DNA of 64,000 bases, from contig NZ_CP152413.1 of the NCBI RefSeq assembly GCF_038967635.1, positions 9,105,801-9,169,800 on the forward strand. The letters run 5' to 3'. The notes under the pieces are model-generated. The model did no database searches and was not told the origin of the DNA. It saw only the letters and a program-made list of their open reading frames with translations. The stretch is from Bradyrhizobium sp. B124 (GTDB lineage: Bacteria; Pseudomonadota; Alphaproteobacteria; Rhizobiales; Xanthobacteraceae). Position numbers and translations under genes: made by a program. Of this stretch, positions 11,301 to 18,033 are shown in pieces. How positions within the stretch are numbered: position 1 is the first letter of the stretch; every line of letters begins with the position of its first letter.

Positions 11301-14300
11301 ATCACGATCAACAAGCCGACGACATCAGGCGTCAGCGTCGTGCGGACCGGGACGGGCGATCTCGAAATTCTGGCCGGCGGCAATTACGATCAACAGACAC
11401 CGTTTGGCGTTTACACGGCCGGCACCGCCATCTTGGGGACCGGTACCGCAGCGAACGAGCCTTACAATGTCGGCCGAGGCACGTTGTCCGACGGCACGGT
11501 GCTTGGTTCAGCAAACGCAGCCTATCAGGCGACGCTCGGCGCGGAGCGGATGTATTACCCCGAACATGGCGGCGATTTCCTGCTTGTCGCGCAAGGCGAC
11601 GTCAAGGGAACACTGTCGAAGCGCACGACCGAGATCGGGTCCTGGCTGTGGCGTCAGGGTGGCTCGGAGATCGGCCAGCGAACCGCCTGGGGCGTCAATT
11701 TCGGTAGCTATACGTTTGATCCGGCGCTCAACAACGGCACGCTGGCCTTGAATCTCTCCGCTTTCTCCGGGCTCGGCACGCTCGGTGGTGGCAATGTCAC
11801 GGTGCAAGCCGGGGGCACGATGGGTGACGCAGGCCGGGGCGTCGTCATCGCCGTTGGCGGCAGCGGCCGTGTGATGGCCGACGGCAGCCTTGTGCAGACC
11901 GGTGGCGGCACGCTGTCGGTGAAGGCCGGCGAGATCGGCACCGGCGGCAATCAGTTCGTCGATCTGCGTGGACGGATGGATATCGCCACGGGAGACTTCG
12001 GCAGCCTCACCGCGTCAAACGTTCGGGTCGATGGCGGGTCGGATCCACGGCCGATCAACCCGCTGATACCCTATTCCATGACCACGCTGAGTGGTGGCGA
12101 TTTCGCGCCGGGCGACAGTGCGATCGATATCCGCGCGCGTGGCGACCTGGCGGTGGGAACCATTCTCGATCCGGGGCGCGTCGGCACCACCGGTCTCACC
12201 GCCGCCGGCAATGGCGATGAGGGAGCGAGCTGGTTCACGCTGTGGACCGGGGGGACCACCGCACTCAACATGATGGCCGCCGGTGGTTCGCTCTCGCCGG
12301 GTAGCGGCTCGGCCATCTCGCGCTTCCTGCCCTCGATCGTGCGGGCGGTCGCCGCGAACGGAAACATCTACGGCCTTGGCGGGGGAATGCTGCTGCCGTC
12401 ACCGAACGGTGCGTTCGAGGTTCTCGCGCAAGGATCGATCTTCGGCAACACACTCGAGACCGGTCTCCTGACGACCCCGACGTCGGCTCTGGCAACGCCG
12501 TTCAGGCCCGGCTGGGCGAGCTTGACGAATGGACTGAGTATCACTGCGTCCAATTACTGGGCCGACTACAATGCGCTAAGCGATCAAATCAACGGCGCGC
12601 AAACCGTTTATTCTTACGACACCGGCGGACAGCCCTTCGTCTTCGATGCGAACACGGTGAAGGACAGGGTCGTGCCGGCCCAGCGCGATCTGTCGCGCAT
12701 CTATGCGGTGAACGGCGATATCACGAGCGTCACCTATGGCCGGATTCTGACAACAAGCCAGTTCGTCGCTGGCGCGAGCGTCTACAGCGTGACTTATCAG
12801 GCAGCAAGGCCGCTGCAGATGCTTGCGGGTGGTGACATCGTCGATACGACAGGCCTGATCCTGCACAGCGATCAGAACGATGTGTCGACGATCGCGGCCG
12901 GCGGCAGCATCATCTATGCAGGCTGGCGGGGACTCCAGTCCGCGGCGAAGGGAGGCTGGGCGATTGCCGGCCCGGGCACGCTCGAAATCACGGCCGCTGG
13001 GAATATCTACCAGGGGTCAACGGCGACGGTCGAAAGCATCGGAGCGCTTGCCGCCGGCGACAACCGGCCCGGCGCTGGTGTCGTCATGCAGGCCGGCGTC
13101 GGTGCGGGCGAGATCGGCATCGGACAGGTGGACTGGTCCGGCTTTGCCAAGCTCTATCTTGATCCACACAATCTTGCGGGCGCGGGGCCGATCGCCGACC
13201 AGCCCGGCAAGGTGGCCAAGACCTATGGAGACGAGCTCTACGATTGGCTGAAGCAACGCACCGGTTACAGTGGGGCCAAGGCCGATGCGCTCGGCTACTT
13301 CCTCACGCTGCCGGATGCGCAGCAGCGCGTCTTCCTGCGCCAGGTTTACTACGCCGAGCTGACCGCGGGTGGGCGCGAGTACAACGAAGTCGGCGGCCCG
13401 CGCGCCGGCTCCTATTTGCGCGGGCGGGAGGCGATCGCCGCGCTGTTCCCGAATGATGCCGCCTATCGTGGCGACATCACGATCTTCACCGCGACGGCCG
13501 GTACGCCGGGCAAGCCGAATTACGCCATTCAAAGCGGCTTTGTTCACACCGATTTCGGTGGCGACATCCAGTTCCTGACACCGGGCGGTGGCGTCACGAT
13601 CGGCACCGAAGGCCTGCTGCCGGGCGCCGATGCGGGCCTCATCACGCAAGGCGCGGGCAACATCCAGATCTATTCGCAGAACAGCGTGCTGATGGGCCTG
13701 TCGCGCATCATGACCACGTTCGGCGGCAATATCGTCATCTGGGCGGCGGAGGGCGACATCAATGCCGGCCGCGGCGCCAAGACCACGGTGATCTATACGC
13801 CGCCCAAACGCACCTACGACAACTACGGCAACATCACGATATCGCCTGTGACGCCGTCCAGCGGCGCCGGTATCGCAACATTGCAACCGATCCCTGAGGT
13901 GGCGCGCGGAACCGTCGATCTGATCGCGCCGCTCGGCACCGTCGATGCGGGCGAAGCCGGAATCCGCGCGTCGAGCTTCGTCAACATCGCTGCATTGCAT
14001 ATCGTCAACGCCGCCAACATTCAGGCGCAGGGTGGCGTGATCGGTGTGCCGCAGGTGCAGGCGCCCAACATGGGCGCCTTGAGCGAAGCCTCGAACACGG
14101 CGGGCGCCGCTGCCAAGCAGGCGGCCGTGCCGCCGCCGCAGGCGAACGAGCAGCCCTCCGTCATCATCGTCGAAGTGCTCGGCTATGGCGGCGGCGACGG
14201 CAGCGATGATCAAAAGCGGCGCAGCAACGACAAGCAAAGCCGATACGACCCGAACAGCGCATTCCAATTGATCGGCGATGGCCAATTGACCGCGGAGCAG

Positions 14301-14345
14301 ATGAAGAAGCTGACGCCGGATGAGCGCCGTCAGGTCGTGAACTAG
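2397..14345 (+). CDS. Giant filamentous-haemagglutinin family exoprotein (TpsA, two-partner secretion)
   Basis: This intact frame encodes about 3982 residues. It begins with a long signal peptide (RTALFGSVSVVALLANTPVV, ending near residue 35). A two-partner-secretion domain at about residues 130-270 carries the hallmark motifs NWNSFNVGARTTLTF, NQNGIIFGGASQVNVGSL and GGGFVLLMGTEVSNAG. The middle is a very long, low-cysteine, Gly/Ala/Ser/Asn-rich beta-helix made of haemagglutinin-like repeats. The last 400 residues (YDWLKQRTGYSG, then INAGRGAKT and VDLIAPLGTVDAGEAGIR) look like the DUF3739 end typical of these proteins. It would be exported by an FhaC/ShlB-type pore and act as a surface adhesin. 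I chose ATG 2397, after AAGAAAG, over an upstream start at 2292, because only 2397 puts the signal peptide at the N-terminus. A palindromic element follows the stop directly. No tpsB gene lies in the window. Confidence 0.92.
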   Translation: MVPRLSRSLTRAPVRTALFGSVSVVALLANTPVVARPFGSSWTVSPSAAAMAASQSAAQDAAAAAKQGQDAMARATRAIQAIQGLQNAARAAAQTSQRSVTLPQVAVPNGLAPGGLQVAPGWQGANAPTQAIDATGQTQVGIAQTRAQAILNWNSFNVGARTTLTFDQQGHANWVALNRVVGSTAPSQILGNIKADGSVYVINQNGIIFGGASQVNVGSLIASTANITDTQFLRNGIYSQQASGQYVPSFTDARGAVRVEAGALISTNAPSSVTQGGGFVLLMGTEVSNAGSISAPRGQVQLAAGNDFLLRPGYSTDANQASTTRGNEISPIVRDAIAAVGNSGLIFAQQGDITLAGRGITQDGVLVATTSVNTRGTIHLLNAASDAAGSITLASGSLTAILPELNSSDTALDSQRGQLVADSKAFTHAPVANAQFDNLSQLADRLDQGRIEIVSGGSVNFKDGSTTQAQGGQVAVSAGRRVFAESGSIIDVSGVRGVLLPMSTNNLLINVQGNELRDSPANRDRDNLKNADVWIDARDLVLVPAGTGGYATDRYYTPGGLLEVSGYLANTAHRIGEWAAVGGTVTLSAQEVVAQQGAVFDVSGGSISYQGGYIRTTNFLGADGRLYSVNQARADMQFYGFGAGFIREHKLGGKVAPNLTEVWTSPFGKGRVTTRWEDGYTIGRDAGSLVLSTPTAVFEADIVADVVTGSRQTTARPDGTTDGYKLSQNVAPLQGKLALGGYSGLGLTSASAAQVIFGRAPEITDALNATSVLPDDRIGTALFNSDALNAARLGGLSVASSKDILVEAPLELAPGAQVTFIAPHVEIGANVTAHGGSVTLTNLMHAVFGQGQNELWWALNDANGKAQVTIGQNVAVDLSGLWSNELTGTDGSGRAHLDGGNFTVSTTGGITLASGSLIDVSSGGAILVNGKTQGGKGGNVSLVANDYSHLAWTQFFTNPLILDGTIRAYGFGGGGTLTLNAGQEISIGEAVADALVLDPAIFQSGFTAYNISSNTGIRIGEGARVDAEVPVYRFTPRSFITPSGSLVTEAADLWTPPKFTINSFTRSATQRVGADLTFWSLHDFTLAKGASINVDPGRSVSIFANRQTVIDGAIRAPAGNILITSLQDAPGDTRYNMGYGEFGLTRSFWIGDDAVLDVSARDAVGRDDRGISYAAVPDGGTIRIGGTGALDPKYPVVSDAFVIVRPGALIDASGTSAVVDVQSGNGYIPTLAASDGGTISLYSSFGMVLDGTLRAAAGGSGASGGALNLTMSWRGYIVGQPNANAPYAGGDLPEAFQRSRDITLVQNAAGSGLNTDLSPGQADPALQFGRTVIGVNQVEKGGFGSLALYTRDLLVFDGNVDLSLSRTLRLSSGVIAAASDTPNSTIHLSAPYVRLDGVYNAADAQTAVGYAPGINDLHVRNQAVGGSFTVAGNLIDVYGSVLFGATGSQGSGALDLGLRRPVSIPFDARGFHQVALQSSGDIRFGNGGLDVENLALTADQIYPLSGAVATIAVGLRPNGANVAYDPDARLVIRRNDDQTPAVPASVFGDLIFVAGNIDQGGVLRAPLGRIWLNSDTGPSNARIVFRSGSITSTSAAGLIMPFGGTSDGITYQGADGTLHNLASAFYDDHSSNVRIASGVSINAASVVGEPGSVLDLSGGGTLTGAGFISGRGGSVDVLKTALVNANPVNSYSAAGNKVYAILPGYAADYAPVIASNGAGDPAIGQQITLPSGAPGLPAGTYTLLPSSYALLPGGYRVELGATGKIMMAPVTAGNGSVVTSGYLGVANAGIRDTLPTRVILTSGQTTRLYSQYNETGYADFERARAAQFGGFRYRLPEDGKVLVFNLFPSPDNTKSLSFAGTALFDGAKGGVDGTLVIRPRDSSGYGVLDITAPGTASIAGHTSISSDDINAFKASTVLLGGASVYSEVDNPGAGANIYFDGGATTAVNLLDGATIRAGQVFLIGKTVNMAGGATIDTRGLSSNVIDSTLGYFYANISPDSTANPAYSPAVLAVANGRFQFLDAVGPGNISIASGASLLTDGSVVLAAPGGLSMGDVNFGARYLNVTQEQINVGTAAALAAAQAAGQLPSGWNLTQSVLDKLLRPSTTAGSPTLEQLIITASGAFNLIGSVDLDATRRGGASSDSLKFVLNTPAIYGLGSAGDTAGITADTLVWNGIRTGNGSTTSPYGSQTPATILPGGPGTGSGHLAITASEILFGYDASLSKPTDGAALNRIALGFSDVTLTATKRITANSNGTLKVGLSQDSTGALQGGALTIAAPLITASGGATLDVSAGAALRLVAPVGAVPADTRGVTDLGGTLSFTGDSVFADTAFALPSGKLTLNATHDVVLGANATVDLSGRGIAFFDVTKYSWGGDLILNSANGNIVQNAGSVIDVSAVNNAAGSIAAKAIDAAHGQVWFAGTLKGSSTGDYDSGQFTVAAQNFGDFAALNAKLNDAGFFGARSFDLRQGSLVVGDGVKARYVAVSVDQGSLTVAGRIDASGAKPGTIRLSARDDLRLTSNAVLDVHGNVLWIDSYGAPIEANNTAHVELTTTHGTMTLAAGATIDMTSPDGVQRGRLELNAPRRGGTGGDGAGASDIAIDARGQLNIRGAGSIAMNGFRTYDLPGGSVIDQAYLDGLHDDSTAFINAALQNGDLQNRLAGLAAYGSAFHLRPGVAITSSGDLSTKGDLDFSGYRYGPNADPVVRGSGEPGVLVVRAASDLKINGSITDGFAPPPASPDAVTVIASGTLPAAYTVRTDGVVLGSGSAIPSNGTINMELNLTDGRVRQSPNAANPLPVAITLSQDFTVKGANVQTRKLNGGRIITPGKTYNPGDTLLTGTVFPAGTVFEKGVYFTGPVFINSALSNNLVLQPVKLPAGASLYLFLGYTFTADTPLAKGTMLPAGMTNVNLTGPGDREIWAISPMLAPGTQSWSMRLVGGADLASPDSRMLQTAPALAGSGNVVLSDPFNITINKPTTSGVSVVRTGTGDLEILAGGNYDQQTPFGVYTAGTAILGTGTAANEPYNVGRGTLSDGTVLGSANAAYQATLGAERMYYPEHGGDFLLVAQGDVKGTLSKRTTEIGSWLWRQGGSEIGQRTAWGVNFGSYTFDPALNNGTLALNLSAFSGLGTLGGGNVTVQAGGTMGDAGRGVVIAVGGSGRVMADGSLVQTGGGTLSVKAGEIGTGGNQFVDLRGRMDIATGDFGSLTASNVRVDGGSDPRPINPLIPYSMTTLSGGDFAPGDSAIDIRARGDLAVGTILDPGRVGTTGLTAAGNGDEGASWFTLWTGGTTALNMMAAGGSLSPGSGSAISRFLPSIVRAVAANGNIYGLGGGMLLPSPNGAFEVLAQGSIFGNTLETGLLTTPTSALATPFRPGWASLTNGLSITASNYWADYNALSDQINGAQTVYSYDTGGQPFVFDANTVKDRVVPAQRDLSRIYAVNGDITSVTYGRILTTSQFVAGASVYSVTYQAARPLQMLAGGDIVDTTGLILHSDQNDVSTIAAGGSIIYAGWRGLQSAAKGGWAIAGPGTLEITAAGNIYQGSTATVESIGALAAGDNRPGAGVVMQAGVGAGEIGIGQVDWSGFAKLYLDPHNLAGAGPIADQPGKVAKTYGDELYDWLKQRTGYSGAKADALGYFLTLPDAQQRVFLRQVYYAELTAGGREYNEVGGPRAGSYLRGREAIAALFPNDAAYRGDITIFTATAGTPGKPNYAIQSGFVHTDFGGDIQFLTPGGGVTIGTEGLLPGADAGLITQGAGNIQIYSQNSVLMGLSRIMTTFGGNIVIWAAEGDINAGRGAKTTVIYTPPKRTYDNYGNITISPVTPSSGAGIATLQPIPEVARGTVDLIAPLGTVDAGEAGIRASSFVNIAALHIVNAANIQAQGGVIGVPQVQAPNMGALSEASNTAGAAAKQAAVPPPQANEQPSVIIVEVLGYGGGDGSDDQKRRSNDKQSRYDPNSAFQLIGDGQLTAEQMKKLTPDERRQVVN

Positions 14346-14396
14346 AGCGTTTTCGAGCGAAGTGGGTACCGGTTCGCGTGAAGAAAACGCGTCAAG
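14346..14396. repeat. Palindromic intergenic element, copy 1 (GCGTTTTC type)
   Basis: An imperfect palindrome begins immediately after the TAG of the haemagglutinin gene. Outer arms GCGTTTTC and GAAAACGC enclose inner arms GCGAA and TTCGC around a GTGGGTACCG core. The same sequence occurs inverted at 43909-43961 with one mismatch in the compared stretch. The element lies between convergent genes and could act as a bidirectional terminator, although it has no uniform U-tract. Elements of this kind are scattered through Rhizobiales genomes; copy number here cannot be judged from one window. Confidence 0.75.
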
Positions 14397-14450
14397 ACAA
14401 GAATCCAGCCTGCGCGGCGGCCGCTGCGACTTGGCTTGAGCGATGCTGGT

Positions 14451-15038
14451 CTAGCCCGCCGCGCGGGGCAGGGAGCCGTTTGCCGTGATCTCGGCCGAGA
14501 GCTCCTCGATCGTCTTGCGCTGCTCCATGGCGGCGCGCCGGATCAGCGCAAAGGCGGCCGGCTCGGCGAGTGCGTGCGTGTGCATGACCTGGAGGACGGC
14601 GGCGAGCACGACGCGGCGGGATCGAAGACGCTGTTCGAGTTTGAGCACCTGCTGCTTCAGCTCGTTGGTGCGCTCGCTTCGCTCGAAGGCGAGGACCAGT
14701 GCGGCATAGATGCCGGCCGAGCGCAGCGGCTTGACCAGGAACGAGGCCGGATCGAGGTCGAGCACCAGCTTCAGGCGGCTCGGCGTCTCGGTGCCGAGCA
14801 GGGCGATGACCGGGCTTCGCCCAAGCGCCGCGCGCTGCGCCGGCGAGGTGAGCGGCAGGAATTCGTCGTCGATCAGCGTCACGTCCGGCCGGCAGTCGAT
14901 TTTGCCGCCGCCATCCCATGTGACGATGTCGATCCCGAGACGCTCGAACTGGCGCCTGACGATGGTGGCGTCACGCTCGTCCTTGATGGCGACGAGCGCC
15001 TTGCGCCCGCGCAGCGAAAATGACGACGGCTTGCTCAT
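14451..15038 (-). CDS. amiR: AmiR-like ANTAR-domain transcription antiterminator
   Basis: This 195-residue protein has an N-terminal pseudo-receiver domain (residues about 10-115, with Asp57-Asp58 in LIDDEF and a VKPL motif). A charged helical segment follows (about 118-142, LKQQVLKLEQRLRS). The C-terminal ANTAR helices (about 135-186) carry VVLAAVLQVMH, AFALIRRAAMEQRKT and IEELSAEI. ANTAR proteins bind a two-hairpin RNA and prevent terminator formation; AmiR does this in the amidase leader of P. aeruginosa. The ATG overlaps the stop of the AmiC-like gene by four bases, so the two are translationally coupled, as expected for a sensor that sequesters its antiterminator. The likely target is the leader of the divergent amidase operon. 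Family and pairing are clear; the RNA target is inferred. Confidence 0.88.
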   Translation of the reverse strand: MSKPSSFSLRGRKALVAIKDERDATIVRRQFERLGIDIVTWDGGGKIDCRPDVTLIDDEFLPLTSPAQRAALGRSPVIALLGTETPSRLKLVLDLDPASFLVKPLRSAGIYAALVLAFERSERTNELKQQVLKLEQRLRSRRVVLAAVLQVMHTHALAEPAAFALIRRAAMEQRKTIEELSAEITANGSLPRAAG

Positions 15039-16198
15039 TTCACAACCCGCAAATGCGGCGCATTCGGCAACGTTCCATCCCTTGCGGGGCCGGCGGCGAT
15101 GTCGAGCTGCGTCAGATAGGGATCCGGTTTAACCGGAGCTTCAGCTTCCCAGAAGATGTCAAACTGTCCGTCGGCGTTGGAGACGGCGAGCCGCGGCGTC
15201 AAGACGCAGTGGTTGTTGCTGCCGTCGATCCAGACCGGGCCTTGCGGCGAATTGTAGCGGTGGCCGGCCGCGGCGCGCCGCACCTCACCGATATCGGACG
15301 TGCCGGCGCGTTGTAGCGCGCGGGCCAGCAGATAGACCGCGACATAGGCGGATTGCCCGTCCACCGACGGGCTGCTGTGCTCGCCGTGACGTGCCTTCCA
15401 GCGCGCGACGAAGGCCTGGTTCTCGGGCAGGCGAATGCTTTCGAAATAGGCCGACGATGTGATGCAGCCGGCCGATGCGGGACCTGCGATCTTGAGCTCG
15501 GGCTCACACAGGCTGCAGCTCAGCATCGGGATGTCGAGACCCGCCGCGGTGGTCGCGGCATGAAACGCACGGATGAAATCATAACTCGAACTGCCGACCA
15601 GCGTGTTGAAGACAACCGGCGGCCTGCGCCGCACGATCTCGTCGACGATATGCGTGACCGCGCTTTCACCGAGCTCGAGCAGGCGTTCCGCGAGAATCCG
15701 TCCCCGCGCCGCCGTCACCAGCTCGCGGGTGACGCGATTGGTTTCCCAGGTCCAGACATAGTTGGAGCCGACGCAGAAGATCTCGCGCGACAGATTGTCG
15801 AGCACGTAGCGCACCAGCGGCAGCACGTTGTGATTGGGCGAGGCGCCGACATAGATGACGTTGTCGGAGCATTCGAACCCCTCGTAGCGTGCCGGATACC
15901 AGAGCAGGCGGTCGGTGCGCTCGACGATCGGAAGCACCTGTTTGCGGGAAGCCGAAGTGTAGCAGCCGATGATGTGCTCGACCCCGACATTGCGAATGAG
16001 ATCGTCGCAGACCGTATGATATTCCGAAATGACGCCGCGGGGATCGCGGACATGCGCCGATATCGCGAAGTCGAACTCGTCCTGCTCGTTGATCTCGTCG
16101 ACCGCCATCATGGCGCTCTTCAGGATCTCGCGCCCCATGGCCTGATAGGGCCCGTGCTGCGAGCAGATAATGCCAACGGGAATGGACGGCTTTGTCAT
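15035..16198 (-). CDS. amiC: AmiC-like cytoplasmic amide-sensor protein
   Basis: The 387-residue protein has the type I periplasmic-binding-protein fold of the AmiC/urea-amide group (IPVGIICSQHGPYQAMGREI, then DDLIRNVGVEHIIGCYTSAS, YPARYEGFECS and GSNYVWTWETNR). It has no signal peptide: residues 1-25 are polar up to the first beta strand. It is therefore cytoplasmic, like P. aeruginosa AmiC, which binds short amides and releases AmiR. It is the first gene of a two-gene unit with the ANTAR protein (4-base overlap) and diverges from the amidase operon across 418 bases. An exported paralogue at 19063-20301 serves the transporter. The ligand cannot be told from sequence. Confidence 0.88.
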   Translation of the reverse strand: MTKPSIPVGIICSQHGPYQAMGREILKSAMMAVDEINEQDEFDFAISAHVRDPRGVISEYHTVCDDLIRNVGVEHIIGCYTSASRKQVLPIVERTDRLLWYPARYEGFECSDNVIYVGASPNHNVLPLVRYVLDNLSREIFCVGSNYVWTWETNRVTRELVTAARGRILAERLLELGESAVTHIVDEIVRRRPPVVFNTLVGSSSYDFIRAFHAATTAAGLDIPMLSCSLCEPELKIAGPASAGCITSSAYFESIRLPENQAFVARWKARHGEHSSPSVDGQSAYVAVYLLARALQRAGTSDIGEVRRAAAGHRYNSPQGPVWIDGSNNHCVLTPRLAVSNADGQFDIFWEAEAPVKPDPYLTQLDIAAGPARDGTLPNAPHLRVVK

Positions 16199-16308
16199 CG
16201 ACGACTTTCAGTGCAACTCATGCAGGAAACCATCTTCGCAGAGGCCGGTGCAAGTGGTCATGCCGATTTGCTGCGCAGCACCTCGCGAAATTTGTGCAGC
16301 CAGCGTCG

Positions 16309-16338
16309 TTGACAACGCGCTGCACATCTCCTTAGAAT
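16309..16338 (+). promoter_or_regulatory. Candidate sigma-70-like promoter of the amidase operon
   Basis: TTGACA at 16309-16314 and TAGAAT at 16333-16338 are separated by 18 bases. This is a near-consensus vegetative promoter pointing at the amidase gene. Transcription would begin near 16345 and leave a leader of about 270 bases. Such a leader length is expected if the downstream antiterminator acts on it. This is a consensus match read by eye only. Confidence 0.45.
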
Positions 16339-16344
16339 TTTCTC

Positions 16345-16616
16345 CTACAGGGCTTCCTGTCGAACCTTGCGTGCGTCGATTTGGCCGATGACGTCCCGAT
16401 CGCCGCGCAGAGTGCTCCGTTCGATCCCGGACCCACGCGATAGTTCATAGCCGCGGCATTTGGGCCATTCGTCACCTTCGTTTGGAGGGGCGGGTGGCTT
16501 TTTGCTTTTGCCGCCAAACAAATTGGCGACACATCCGTGTCGCCAAGCCGGAGGCGCATGCGGGGTGATGGGCAGTGCCTGCGCTTGCGTCGTGCCAAGT
16601 GCGGGGATGAGAAACG
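16345..16616 (+). promoter_or_regulatory. Long leader of amidase operon; candidate ANTAR (AmiR) target
   Basis: No convincing gene lies in this stretch. It contains a perfect 10-bp hairpin (arms 16523-16532 and 16537-16546, loop ATCC) and a weaker GGTGGC/GCCGCC hairpin near 16494-16515. I could not identify with confidence the paired six-base loops that ANTAR proteins recognise, nor a hairpin followed by a T-run, so the antitermination role rests on the neighbouring amiC/amiR genes. GGGGATGAG at 16603-16611 lies just ahead of the amidase ATG and may be its ribosome-binding site. Confidence 0.35.
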
Positions 16617-18017
16617 ATGCCGACGACGGATCTTCACTATCTCGGGCTCATTGAGGTCGGGCAGCAAATCCAGGCCAGGAAACTCTCGCCGGTCGAGGTG
16701 ACCAAGGCGATGCTCGGGCGGATCGAGCAGCTCGACGACCAGCTCAAGAGCTACGCCCATGTGATGGGCGACGCAGCGCTCGCCCAAGCCGCGGCAGCCG
16801 AAAAGGAGATCGCGTCCGGCAAGATCAAGGGGCCGCTGCACGGCGTGCCGATCGCAGTCAAGGATTTGTGCTGGGTCAAGGGCGCGCCGGCCGCGCACGG
16901 CATGACTATTCATCGCGACTTCCGTCCGAGTGAGGATGCCACTGTGGTCGCGCGGCTGAAGGATGCCGGCGCTGTCATCCTCGGCAAGCTACAGCAGACC
17001 GAGGGTGCCTATGCCGATCATCACCCGAAGATCGATCCGCCGAAGAATCCGTGGAATGCCGATCTGTGGTCCGGCGCATCGTCGAGCGGTTCCGGCGTCG
17101 CCACCGCGGCGGGGCTTTGCTTCGGTTCGCTTGGCACCGACACGGGCGGGTCGATCCGCTTTCCCTCAGCCGCCAACGGCATCACCGGGCTGAAGCCGAC
17201 CTGGGGCCGCGTCAGCCGTTACGGCGCTTTCGAGCTCGCCGCAACTCTGGATCACATCGGTCCGATGGCGCGCAGCGCGGCCGATTGCGGCGCGATCCTC
17301 GCCGTGATCGCAGGCCAGGATCCGAAGGACACCACGTCCGTGCCGCTATCCGTGCCGGACTATCTCGCTGGTTTGTCCGGAGACTTGCGCGGCGTGACGA
17401 TCGGGGTCGATCGGCGCTGGACCAGCGAGGGCACCGACGAGGCTGCCGGCAAGGTGCTCAGCGAAGGTCTGCGGGTTGCCGCTGATCTCGGCGCGAAGAT
17501 CAAGGAGATTACGTTCCCAGATCCGAAGGCGGTCATCGAAGACTGGTTCCCGCTGTGCGGCATTGAAGTCGCCGTCGCGCACGAAGAAACCTATCCGGCG
17601 CGCAAGGAGGAATACGGTCCGGCGCTTGCCGGCCTGCTCGATCTCGGCCGGACGCAGTCCGGCATGGACTATCAGAAGATCGTGCTGCGGCGCGAGGCGT
17701 TTCGCGGCGCCGTGCGGCTGCTGTTCGAGACGGTCGATCTCATCGCGGTCCCGGCCCAGGCGTTCGCTGCGCCGACATTGGCCAAGATGGCGGCACTCGG
17801 TGAGGACCCGTCGCTGATCACGGGGCTGCTGCGCTTCACCTGTCCGTTCGACATGACCGGCAGCCCGACCGTGACGCTTCCCGGCGGCTTTGCGCCGAAC
17901 GGCGGTCCGGTCGCCTTCCAGTTTGTCGGCCGTCATTTCGACGAGGCAAGTCTCGTCCGTGCGGGCGATGCCTTCCAGCGCGTCACCGACTGGCACAAGC
18001 GCCATCCCGCGATTTGA
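16617..18017 (+). CDS. Amidase-signature-family amidohydrolase (copy 1)
   Basis: The 466-residue protein is a full-length amidase-signature enzyme. The catalytic triad is visible as Lys82 (GVPIAVKDL), cis-Ser155 (GASSSGSG) and nucleophile Ser179 (GTDTGGSIRFPSA). The following GITGLKPTWGRVSR segment is also typical. It would hydrolyse a carboxamide to acid plus ammonia or amine in the cytoplasm. It is not the nitrilase-fold AmiE of P. aeruginosa, despite the AmiC/AmiR neighbours. It leads an operon in which every following gene to 26.0 kb is on the same strand. A second amidase closes the operon, with the triad at the same residue numbers (82, 155, 179) and a similar length, pointing to an internal duplication. 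Substrate unknown. Confidence 0.92.
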   Translation: MPTTDLHYLGLIEVGQQIQARKLSPVEVTKAMLGRIEQLDDQLKSYAHVMGDAALAQAAAAEKEIASGKIKGPLHGVPIAVKDLCWVKGAPAAHGMTIHRDFRPSEDATVVARLKDAGAVILGKLQQTEGAYADHHPKIDPPKNPWNADLWSGASSSGSGVATAAGLCFGSLGTDTGGSIRFPSAANGITGLKPTWGRVSRYGAFELAATLDHIGPMARSAADCGAILAVIAGQDPKDTTSVPLSVPDYLAGLSGDLRGVTIGVDRRWTSEGTDEAAGKVLSEGLRVAADLGAKIKEITFPDPKAVIEDWFPLCGIEVAVAHEETYPARKEEYGPALAGLLDLGRTQSGMDYQKIVLRREAFRGAVRLLFETVDLIAVPAQAFAAPTLAKMAALGEDPSLITGLLRFTCPFDMTGSPTVTLPGGFAPNGGPVAFQFVGRHFDEASLVRAGDAFQRVTDWHKRHPAI

Positions 18018-18033
18018 GTTGAGGAGCGTTCGC

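Noticed and set aside
2859..14285. Several 190-570-codon minus-strand frames inside the haemagglutinin gene
   Set aside because: High GC leaves long antisense frames; they are Arg/Asp/Ala-rich, lack motifs and overlap a gene with a complete domain order.
17890..18033. Longer N-terminus for the acetamidase/formamidase
   Set aside because: It lies inside the amidase gene and is Arg/Ser-rich; GAGGAG at 18021 marks ATG 18034.
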